A stretch of DNA of 5,842 nucleotides from Verrucomicrobiota bacterium (GTDB lineage: Bacteria > Verrucomicrobiota > Kiritimatiellia > CAIQIC01 > Lenti-01): the NCBI GenBank assembly GCA_003451935.1, contig DMJA01000269.1, positions 1,177 through 7,018 of the forward strand, read 5' to 3'. Positions 1 through 4,638 of the stretch are shown here, one piece after another. The translations under genes were made by a program, and so were the position numbers. How positions within the stretch are numbered: the first letter of the stretch is position 1; every line of letters begins with the position of its first letter. Below the pieces are notes generated by a model, which saw only the letters and a list, made by a program, of their open reading frames with translations, made no database searches and was not told the DNA's origin.

Positions 1-186
1 GCGCCCGCCGCTCAGGGCGGCGGCCTGCCCCTGGTTCTGGAGGTCGCGGAGCGCTTGGCGAAGGAAACCGCGCTGTCCGGGATCCAGCTGGAGGCTCTTG
101 GCCAGATCGCGTTCCGGGAGGGGGGTGTACTTGGGGGAGGAGAAAAGCGCGGCCACGCGGCGCGCAAGGTCATTCGTGTTCATCAT
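1..186 (-). CDS. rnr: Ribonuclease R, N-terminal fragment (cut by left window edge)
   Basis: Only the first 62 codons are present; the gene runs off the left edge. The visible protein starts MMNTNDLARRVAALFSS and continues with PKYTPLPERDLAKSL, then a segment ending FLRQALRDLQNQG. This pattern (short helix, 'P-x-Y-x-P-L-x-x-x-D/E-L-A', then 'F-x-x-A-L-x-x-L-x-x-x-G') is the N-terminal winged-helix domain of RNase R/VacB, a processive 3'-to-5' exoribonuclease that degrades structured RNA in the cytoplasm. The catalytic RNB and S1 domains lie outside the window, so the call rests on the helix-turn-helix alone. Two in-frame ATGs (186 and 183) are possible starts and neither has a clear Shine-Dalgarno. 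The gene lies 50 nt downstream of the phosphoesterase on the same strand, so co-transcription is likely. An unrelated winged-helix regulator is the main alternative. Confidence 0.66.
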   Translation of the reverse strand, partial: MMNTNDLARRVAALFSSPKYTPLPERDLAKSLQLDPGQRGFLRQALRDLQNQGQAAALSGGR

Positions 187-190
187 TGGT

Positions 191-203
191 CCGCATCATG
201 CGG
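191..203 (-). promoter_or_regulatory. Short perfect palindrome just upstream of the RNase R start
   Basis: CCGCAT and ATGCGG (191-196 and 198-203) are perfect inverted arms around a single base. In the minus-strand transcript the palindrome ends 4 nt before the first ATG of the downstream gene, where a ribosome binding site would normally sit. The one-base loop means it would open slightly as RNA, or it could be a DNA-binding site. Function is not established, and short palindromes do occur by chance in GC-rich DNA. Confidence 0.3.
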
Positions 204-236
204 CAAGAGGCCGGGCGCTGGCCAGAACAATCGCAC

Positions 237-740
237 CTACAACAGGAGCCAAGCGACCTCGTCCGTGGCGAGATCGAGCAAGGCAACGGAGGGCGGGCCC
301 AGGCGCGAACGCGCAGCGGAGCCGGGATTCAGCAGGCGGGTGGAGCCCACGTGTTCGTCGGCGGGGGCGTGGGTATGGCCGGTGAATACATAATCGAACG
401 TTCCCGAGGCCAGCGCCTGGCCGAGGGGGTGCGGACGATCGCCGTGCATCGCCAAGCACGTCTTGCCGGCCAGGACGAATGCCGGCGCATGCGCGCGCAC
501 GATTTTGGGGGGTTGGGGCGAAAAGCCGGCCTCCTCGCCCGGTCTCCGGTCGCAGTTGCCGATGGCGATGTGCGCCTCGATGCCGTGTTCGAGGCAGGTG
601 GCCGAAATCAGATCGACGACGTCTTCGCCGACATCCCCGCAATGGACGAGGTGTTGCGCGCCGTTTTGGACGAGGGCATCCAGGGCCTTCCGCGTTTCGC
701 GCAGATGGTTGTGGGTATCGGATAGGATGCCGACCTTCAT
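237..740 (-). CDS. YfcE/MJ0936-family metallophosphoesterase
   Basis: This 167-residue protein is a compact calcineurin-like phosphodiesterase, the usual length for the YfcE/MJ0936 family. The metal-binding motifs appear in order: SDTH (D8, H10), HCGDV (D36), GNCD (N62, D64), MHGD (H99) and GHTH (H122, H124). They are followed by the family's LLNPGS motif at 136-141. These residues build a two-metal site that hydrolyses phosphodiesters; family members cleave model substrates in vitro and their physiological substrate is mostly unknown. The protein has no signal peptide or membrane segment, so it is cytoplasmic. The start at 740 gives the canonical MKVGILSDTH opening and has a purine-rich GGGGGGAAAG stretch about 7 nt upstream. 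It is first of a minus-strand pair with the probable RNase R gene. Upstream in-frame extension toward 1154 is rejected because it runs through the divergent methyltransferase gene. Confidence 0.9.
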   Translation of the reverse strand: MKVGILSDTHNHLRETRKALDALVQNGAQHLVHCGDVGEDVVDLISATCLEHGIEAHIAIGNCDRRPGEEAGFSPQPPKIVRAHAPAFVLAGKTCLAMHGDRPHPLGQALASGTFDYVFTGHTHAPADEHVGSTRLLNPGSAARSRLGPPSVALLDLATDEVAWLLL

Positions 741-779
741 GGGGCCACTTTCCCCCCGCCGCCGGGCTCGGGCAATCCC

Positions 780-806
780 AAAATCGGGAAAATCGGAAAA
801 ACGGTT
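780..806. repeat. Three 9-bp direct repeats in the divergent promoter region
   Basis: Two near-identical 9-mers, AAAATCGGG (780-788) and AAAATCGGA (789-797), stand head to tail and are followed by a degenerate third, AAAACGGTT (798-806). The block is also bracketed by an inverted repeat, CCAAAA (778-783) and TTTTGG (805-810). A tandem repeat placed between divergent starts could be a regulator-binding site (iterons), but low-complexity A/G runs can arise by slippage. No known operator is recognised. Confidence 0.4.
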
Positions 807-817
807 TTGGCTTGTTC

Positions 818-833
818 CGGGACTTCCGTCCCG
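818..833 (+). promoter_or_regulatory. Perfect 6-bp stem hairpin upstream of the methyltransferase
   Basis: CGGGAC (818-823) and GTCCCG (828-833) form a perfect six-base-pair stem with a TTCC tetraloop. It ends 25 nt before the methyltransferase ATG. No T-run follows, so it is not an intrinsic terminator. It could be an operator or fall within the 5' leader, depending on where transcription starts. If the weak promoter at 812-840 is real, the hairpin lies in its spacer as DNA, not in the RNA. Confidence 0.3.
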
Positions 834-858
834 CCATAGTGCCGCCCCGGACGATGCC

Positions 859-1455
859 ATGGACCGCGCCGCCTTTTTCAACACCCTCGCCTGCGGGGAA
901 AACCCGCTGGCCTTCAAGCCGGAGCACGAGCCCCGGATCGAGCGCCTGCGCCGGCGCCTGGGCGACCTGCGCGGGAAACGCGTGTTCGAACCGGGCTGCG
1001 GCGGAGGGCCGCTGACGGCCCGGCTGGCCGAGTGGGTGGGGGATGGGGGGCGCGTCCTCGCCCTCGATGCCTGCGCCGGCATGGTGGCGCGGTGCGAGAA
1101 GGCGGTGTCGGACCACGCCCACGTGCAGGCGATCCACGGCAAGGCCGAGGACATGGAGATCGAAAACGGCGCGTGGGATTTGATCTTGTGTTTCCGGCTC
1201 TATCCGCATCTGGAGGATGCCGGCGCGTTCCTGCGCCGCTGTCCGGCCTGGCTCGCGCCCGGCGGCGAACTGGTGATTGCCAACCTCGAGGGCAGCGCGG
1301 AACTCAATGCGATTCATGCCGGCCTCGCCGGCGTTCGCCAGGACCGGATGCCCGCGGGCGAGGACCTGCGCAGGCGCTTGTCGGCCGCGGGCTGGCATGT
1401 GGCCGAAACCATCGACGAGCCGGAGGAATTCTTTCTCCGCGCGCGGCGGGGCTGA
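859..1455 (+). CDS. Class I SAM-dependent methyltransferase, substrate unknown
   Basis: This 198-residue protein has a Rossmann-fold methyltransferase core (Methyltransf_11/25 type). Motif I is VFEPGCGGG (42-50), the glycine-rich S-adenosylmethionine loop. The acidic end of strand 2 is VLALDACAGM (66-75), whose Asp70 would hold the ribose hydroxyls. HGKAEDM (93-99) supplies the adenine-contacting loop, WDLILCF (106-112) is motif IV, and LAPGGELVIANL (132-143) is the usual post-core strand. It has no extra DNA-, RNA- or lipid-recognition domain, so a small-molecule substrate is a guess. The protein is cytoplasmic, with no membrane segment. The start at 859 is the first ATG giving a normal N-terminus; no good Shine-Dalgarno precedes it. 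An in-frame opening back to 463 overlaps the phosphoesterase and is not believed. The membrane-protein gene follows after 43 nt on the same strand. Confidence 0.85.
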   Translation: MDRAAFFNTLACGENPLAFKPEHEPRIERLRRRLGDLRGKRVFEPGCGGGPLTARLAEWVGDGGRVLALDACAGMVARCEKAVSDHAHVQAIHGKAEDMEIENGAWDLILCFRLYPHLEDAGAFLRRCPAWLAPGGELVIANLEGSAELNAIHAGLAGVRQDRMPAGEDLRRRLSAAGWHVAETIDEPEEFFLRARRG

Positions 1456-1457
1456 CC

Positions 1458-1497
1458 TTTTCCACGCCATGGAAAACATATTTCCACACCCTGGAAA
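1458..1497. repeat. Two tandem TTTTCCA-N5-TGGAAAA palindromes
   Basis: The first copy has arms TTTTCCA (1458-1464) and TGGAAAA (1470-1476) around CGCCA. The second has TTTCCA (1481-1486) and TGGAAA (1492-1497) around CACCC. The arms are conserved while the 5-nt spacers differ, and the centres (1467 and 1489) are 22 bp apart, close to two helical turns. Both features suggest a dimeric protein binding twice on the same face of the DNA. The copies fill nearly all of the gap between the methyltransferase stop (1455) and the ATG at 1499. As RNA they could form two small hairpins, but no T-tract follows, so termination is less likely. I do not assign a known regulator. Confidence 0.6.
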
Positions 1498-1498
1498 A

Positions 1499-2185
1499 AT
1501 GGCGGCCGGCGCCACGCCGTGGCAGATTGGCGTGCGGGCGGCACGGGCGAACCTGGTGCCGGGGCTGGTGCTGCAGGTGGCGGCGGTCCTTTTCGTCGTG
1601 GCCTACTACCGCTCGGCCTCCTTCCACGGCCTGCTGCAGCATGTCGCGGACTGGCAGGACCGGCATGGAATCGTTTTCACGATGCTGATGCGCGTGGTGT
1701 TCAACGGGATCGTGCCGGCGGTGTTCTGCGCGGGGATTCCCGGCCTGCGGATGCGGCGTCCGTGGGCGGCCCTGCTGTTCGGCATGGCGTGGTGGGGATT
1801 CATGGGCGCGAACACGCATCTGTTTTATACCTTCCAGGCGTGGTGGTGGGGCGCCGACGCCCGGGTATCGACGGTGTTGCTGAAGACGGCGACGGACATG
1901 CTGGTCTATTCGCCCTTCTATGCCTCGCCCATCGTGGCGGTGGCGCACCTGTGGCAGGACCAGAACTACTCGTGGCATGCCACGCGGCTGCAGCTCGGGC
2001 CGGGCTGGTATCGCCGCATCGTGCTGCCGAACCAGGTGCCCGGCTGGACGTTCTGGACGCCGGGCGTGATGATCCTCTACAGCCTGCCCACGGACCTGCA
2101 GATGCCCATGTCGGCCTTGCTGGGGTGCTTCTGGGCGCTGATGTGCCTGCAGATCGCGCTGCGCACGCCGGCCTCCGGCCGCTAG
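1499..2185 (+). CDS. Multi-pass membrane protein, Mpv17/PMP22-like
   Basis: This 228-residue protein is strongly hydrophobic and tryptophan-rich. Candidate transmembrane segments lie near 20-37, 60-80, 87-103, 134-151 and 203-221, possibly with another near 183-196. Several elements run in the same order as in the eukaryotic Mpv17/PMP22 family: WWGFMGANTHLFY (98-110; family G-x-x-G-P-x-x-H-x-W-Y), K-x-x-x-D followed by SP (129-139; family K-x-x-x-D-Q-x-x-x-x-P), GWYRRIVLPNQVPGWTFW (169-186; family W-x-x-W-P-x-x-Q-x-x-N-F), a P/Y/LP stretch (188-197), and a final FW helix (family W-N). This is remote similarity read by eye. Mpv17 proteins are proposed inner-membrane channels, but no function is claimed here. 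An in-frame ATG at 1469 would add ten residues; 1499 is preferred because it places both palindromes outside the gene, although neither start has a clear Shine-Dalgarno. Confidence 0.72.
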   Translation: MAAGATPWQIGVRAARANLVPGLVLQVAAVLFVVAYYRSASFHGLLQHVADWQDRHGIVFTMLMRVVFNGIVPAVFCAGIPGLRMRRPWAALLFGMAWWGFMGANTHLFYTFQAWWWGADARVSTVLLKTATDMLVYSPFYASPIVAVAHLWQDQNYSWHATRLQLGPGWYRRIVLPNQVPGWTFWTPGVMILYSLPTDLQMPMSALLGCFWALMCLQIALRTPASGR

Positions 2186-3597
2186 GCGCGGACGGGGGTG
2201 TGGACGCGCGAGCCGTCGGCGATGCGGGCGGGCTTGTCGGTGGGATTGCGCAGATGGACGGAGCCTTCGATGCGCACGTTTGCGCCAAAATGGATGTCGC
2301 CGTCGATCTGCAGCGAGTCGCACTGGAGAAGGGAGGGCGCGCCCTGGGCGAAGCGCGGTTCGAAATCGGCGATGTTCTTGTAGTAGCGGGGATCGAGGGA
2401 GATGTCGGGGGGCGGGGTGAAGCGCAGGGGATGGAGGGCGACCTGGTGCTCCTCGCCGAGGGTGTAGAGGTCGGAGCGGATGGCGAGCAGATCGTTGGTG
2501 GTCTTGACCGGCGCGAATCGAAAACGGGGCACGACGAGGGCCTCGGCGCGGTCGAAGCCGGCGATGGCCGAACCCATGGCGGCCTCGAGCTGGACCACGG
2601 CGGGGGAGTCGGGCCGGGTTGGATCGACCGTCTTGCGGTTGACGATGAGGGGAAGGGGCGGGAGGCCGTGGCTGGCCCGAAGCATGTCGCGGAGCGCCTC
2701 GAGGTCGAGCCAGAGGTTGTTGGTGTTGAAGAGGCGGTATTTAGAAATGTCCTGAAAATCGGCGGTCTCGCCGGGCGGGCATTGGGCGGATTCGCGCAGG
2801 AGCAAGCGCCCCGTCTGGCGGTCGCGGGCGAGGTGTCCGCCCTTGCGGTCGCACTCGGTGCGCGCGGTGACTTCCATCAGGAAGGGAATGCGGTGGGTGG
2901 CCACGTGGGCAAGGATTCCCATGTGAAGAATCGCCCCGAGGTTGTCGGCGTTGGAGACAAAGGCGTGGCGGAAGCCCCGCTCGAGCAGGGTGTCGAGCAG
3001 GCCCGTGGTCTGGAGGGCATGGTAGATATCGGCATGGCCGGGCGGGCACCATTCCAAGGCGGGATTTTCGGGCCAGCGCACGGGAGCGCGGGTGGCGAGA
3101 TCGAGCTTGGGCACGCGGTGCTGGCAGAACGAAAGGGGCAGGCCCTCCCCGTTGCCGAAGCCGGGATGTCCCTGGGCGATGGCCTCGAGCGAGTCGGCTT
3201 CGGTGGAGAAGCTGTTCATGAAAAGCAGCGGAAGGGGGGCGTGGCAGCGGCGGCGCAGGAATTCCACCTGGCGGACGATGATGTCGAGGAAACTCAGGCC
3301 GTTCTTGGCGACGATGAGCGACTTGGCGCGCTCCAGGCCCATGCTGGTGCCGAGGCCGCCGTTCAGCTTGATGAGGACGGTTCGCGCGATGGCGGTTTCG
3401 CCGGCGGGGTCGAGTTCATCCAGATTCTCCAGCCGGGCGAGATCGCCGATCGGCGCCAGGGAGGACCCGGGGATGACGCCGAGGTCGCCTTCATTCCAGC
3501 GCCGCAGGTTCTGCAGGAAGGCGTCGATGACGAGCGGGGGTGCGCCATCGGCGGCCATGCGGTCGCGGATGTCGGCTTCGATCGGGCGGGGATTCAT
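2182..3597 (-). CDS. UTP-glucose-1-phosphate uridylyltransferase, eukaryotic UGP2 type
   Basis: This 471-residue enzyme would make UDP-glucose (or a related UDP-sugar) and pyrophosphate from UTP and sugar-1-phosphate in the cytoplasm. It belongs to the UDPGP family of eukaryotic UGP2, not to GalU. Motifs in order: LNGGLGTSMG (78-87, nucleotide loop), AKS (91-93), NSFST (128-132), PPGHADIYHAL (185-195), SNADNLGA (215-222, metal Asp218), MEVTART (241-247) with KGG (252-254), FNTNNLW (290-296), VNRKTVD (319-325), and VPRFRFAPVKTTNDLL (356-371) with probable catalytic Lys365. SDLY follows at 375-378. The tail, IHFGANVRIEGSVHL (435-449), is the expected left-handed beta-helix. The length is typical of the family. 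The start at 3597 gives a 19-nt gap from the upstream gene; an in-frame ATG at 3663 would overlap that gene. The Shine-Dalgarno is poor, so translational coupling is plausible. UDP-N-acetylhexosamine as product is less likely. Confidence 0.92.
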   Translation of the reverse strand: MNPRPIEADIRDRMAADGAPPLVIDAFLQNLRRWNEGDLGVIPGSSLAPIGDLARLENLDELDPAGETAIARTVLIKLNGGLGTSMGLERAKSLIVAKNGLSFLDIIVRQVEFLRRRCHAPLPLLFMNSFSTEADSLEAIAQGHPGFGNGEGLPLSFCQHRVPKLDLATRAPVRWPENPALEWCPPGHADIYHALQTTGLLDTLLERGFRHAFVSNADNLGAILHMGILAHVATHRIPFLMEVTARTECDRKGGHLARDRQTGRLLLRESAQCPPGETADFQDISKYRLFNTNNLWLDLEALRDMLRASHGLPPLPLIVNRKTVDPTRPDSPAVVQLEAAMGSAIAGFDRAEALVVPRFRFAPVKTTNDLLAIRSDLYTLGEEHQVALHPLRFTPPPDISLDPRYYKNIADFEPRFAQGAPSLLQCDSLQIDGDIHFGANVRIEGSVHLRNPTDKPARIADGSRVHTPVRA

Positions 3598-3616
3598 GCG
3601 GTGGCGCGGCCCGGAG

Positions 3617-4492
3617 CTATTCGGCAGGGAGATGGGCCTCGATGGCGCTGCGGAGTCCGGCAATCCGTTGATCGCGCTCGGCGTTGAGGGTCTGCTGGAC
3701 CCGGAAGACCTCGGCCCCCCATTGCCGGCGGGGCAAGACCAGCAGCGGATCCACGGGCAAGAAGGCGGCGACGCCGGGATGCAGCTCGGTCAGCCCATAG
3801 GTGGCGGTGCCCCCGTCGAACTTGACGGAAACCTTGTCTCCATCCACGCTGGTGACCTCGGCGTTTTCCCGCAGGACCTGGCCATCGGGCCCCGGCAGGA
3901 CCGGGAAGACGATCTGGCGGCCCTGGATGCCCTGTCCTGGATCGACATCGGTGAGGATCGGCGTGGCGGGAAGGCCGTTCTTGGCGGCTTCCACGCGTTT
4001 TTTCATGTCATTTCGGAGCAGCGAAACCCGTTCGGACTCGCTGCTTTCGAGCAGGCGCCTGGAGGTTTTCTCCAGCAACTGCGAAAGGGATTCGGTTTCC
4101 TCGATGGCCGCGAGGGCGGATTGGACGAGGTCGGCGGTCCGGGGAACCTTCATGGCGGCCTTCTCGTCTTTCAGCCGGGCGATTTCGGCTTCCTTCTCCA
4201 TCGAATCGGCCTGGGCCCGCTGGAGGAATCCAGCCAGGGGTTTCATCTCGTCCACCTGCTTTTGCAGGGCCTGCGCGCGGACCCCCCAAAACAGGGAAAG
4301 GGCGGACAGCGCTACGATGGCCAGCAAGGTGGCGGCGGAAAGGACGATCTTGCGGATGCGGTGGGAACGGGGCAGTTCCGGGATCTGCAGCGGGTTGCCG
4401 CATTCGGGGCACTTGACGATGAATCCCGCGCCGCCTTCGTCCACTTCGAGGTTGTGGCCGCATTCGGGGCAATCGAAATTGATCAGAGCCAT
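3617..4492 (-). CDS. Zinc-ribbon, single-TM, coiled-coil protein of unknown function
   Basis: This 291-residue protein does not match a named family I recognise. It opens with a zinc ribbon, FDCPECGHNLEV (6-17) and VKCPECGNPLQIP (26-38), whose four cysteines (8, 11, 28, 31) form two CPEC knuckles. A basic linker, RSHRIRK (42-48), precedes one hydrophobic helix (about 49-70). The positive-inside rule puts the ribbon in the cytoplasm and the rest outside. A charged helical region rich in E, K, Q and A follows (72-180, likely coiled coil). The C-terminal third has a proline/glycine-rich stretch and a beta-type segment, VTSVDGDKVSVKFDGGTATY. The start at 4492 has a strong Shine-Dalgarno, AAGGAAGG, about 6 nt upstream. 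Upstream in-frame starts are rejected because the zinc ribbon then begins normally at residue 6. It is first in an operon with the uridylyltransferase, so a link to envelope sugar metabolism is possible but unproven. Confidence 0.82.
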   Translation of the reverse strand: MALINFDCPECGHNLEVDEGGAGFIVKCPECGNPLQIPELPRSHRIRKIVLSAATLLAIVALSALSLFWGVRAQALQKQVDEMKPLAGFLQRAQADSMEKEAEIARLKDEKAAMKVPRTADLVQSALAAIEETESLSQLLEKTSRRLLESSESERVSLLRNDMKKRVEAAKNGLPATPILTDVDPGQGIQGRQIVFPVLPGPDGQVLRENAEVTSVDGDKVSVKFDGGTATYGLTELHPGVAAFLPVDPLLVLPRRQWGAEVFRVQQTLNAERDQRIAGLRSAIEAHLPAE

Positions 4493-4507
4493 GGCTGCCT
4501 TCCTTCC

Positions 4508-4521
4508 CAGGGAAAACCCTG
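4508..4521 (-). promoter_or_regulatory. Leader hairpin just upstream of the zinc-ribbon gene's ribosome binding site
   Basis: CAGGG (4508-4512) and CCCTG (4517-4521) form a perfect 5-bp stem with a 4-nt loop (UUUU in the minus-strand RNA). It would sit at the very 5' end of a transcript started by the promoter at 4529-4557. The adjacent GGAAGGAAGG ribosome binding site could instead pair with the UUUUCC of the loop and stem, so the hairpin and an occluded site are mutually exclusive folds. Terminal 5' stems also commonly protect mRNA from decay. Role inferred only. Confidence 0.35.
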
Positions 4522-4528
4522 CAAATGC

Positions 4529-4557
4529 AATATAGGGGGGGGCGGAAGGGGCCGCAA
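4529..4557 (-). promoter_or_regulatory. Sigma-70-type promoter for the zinc-ribbon/uridylyltransferase operon
   Basis: Read on the minus strand, a -35 TTGCGG (4557-4552) is followed by a 17-nt spacer and a -10 TATATT (4534-4529). The -35 has 3 of 6 consensus bases and the -10 has 5 of 6. Transcription would start near 4522, giving a leader of about 30 nt that carries a hairpin and the strong ribosome binding site of the gene starting at 4492. The AT-rich -10 stands out from a spacer that is almost all G/C. This is the best promoter in the window. Confidence 0.5.
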
Positions 4558-4599
4558 GCAAATTGGGCGGCGCGGTCGCGGGTGCCGGCGGAAAATCCG

Positions 4600-4629
4600 T
4601 TGCGTGGCGGGGGGCGGGCAGGGTATCCT
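4600..4629 (+). promoter_or_regulatory. Weak candidate promoter for hisB
   Basis: TTGCGT (4600-4605, 3 of 6 matches to the -35 consensus), an 18-nt spacer and TATCCT (4624-4629, 4 of 6 matches to the -10). The -10 ends only 9 nt before the hisB ATG at 4639, so a start of transcription in the usual place would give an mRNA with almost no leader. That agrees with the lack of a clear Shine-Dalgarno before hisB. The rest of the 146-nt gap back to 4493 holds the divergent promoter and leader and nothing else recognised. Confidence 0.3.
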
Positions 4630-4638
4630 GCGCGCATC

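Larger units (their letters stand above)
741..858. promoter_or_regulatory. Divergent intergenic control region
   Basis: This 118-nt gap separates the starts of the minus-strand phosphoesterase and the plus-strand methyltransferase, so it should hold promoters for both. Toward the methyltransferase a weak candidate is TTGTTC (812-817), 17 nt, CATAGT (835-840), with only 3 of 6 and 4 of 6 consensus matches. It would start transcription near 847. No convincing hexamer pair is seen in the other direction. The middle is A-rich and locally AT-biased against a GC-rich background, which is typical of a promoter region. It also holds the direct repeats (780-806) and the hairpin (818-833) listed separately. 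Confidence 0.45.

Noticed and set aside
818..833. Hairpin as an intrinsic terminator
   Set aside because: No T-run follows on either strand and the flanking genes diverge, so nothing is expected to terminate here.
1458..1497. Palindromes as terminator hairpins after the methyltransferase
   Set aside because: The stems are weak A/T-rich arms with a 5-nt loop and no T-tract after them, and the next gene starts at once on the same strand. Protein binding fits better.
196..1515. A 439-codon minus-strand open frame across the phosphoesterase and methyltransferase
   Set aside because: It is a shadow in the wrong frame; the two genes it crosses have intact catalytic motifs in other frames.
3598..3663. 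A longer uridylyltransferase starting at 3663
   Set aside because: It would add 22 residues unlike the family N-terminus and overlap the end of the zinc-ribbon gene. The ATG at 3597 sits 19 nt after that gene's stop.
1519..3687. A 722-codon open frame on the plus strand antisense to the uridylyltransferase
   Set aside because: Its product is low-complexity, rich in G, A, V, E and R, with no recognisable motif, and it also runs out of frame through the membrane-protein gene. The minus-strand gene it opposes carries the full UGP2 motif set. It is a side effect of GC-rich codon use.
4525..4638. A longer hisB starting at 4525
   Set aside because: The extra 38 residues are not part of the family and would translate the divergent promoter region.
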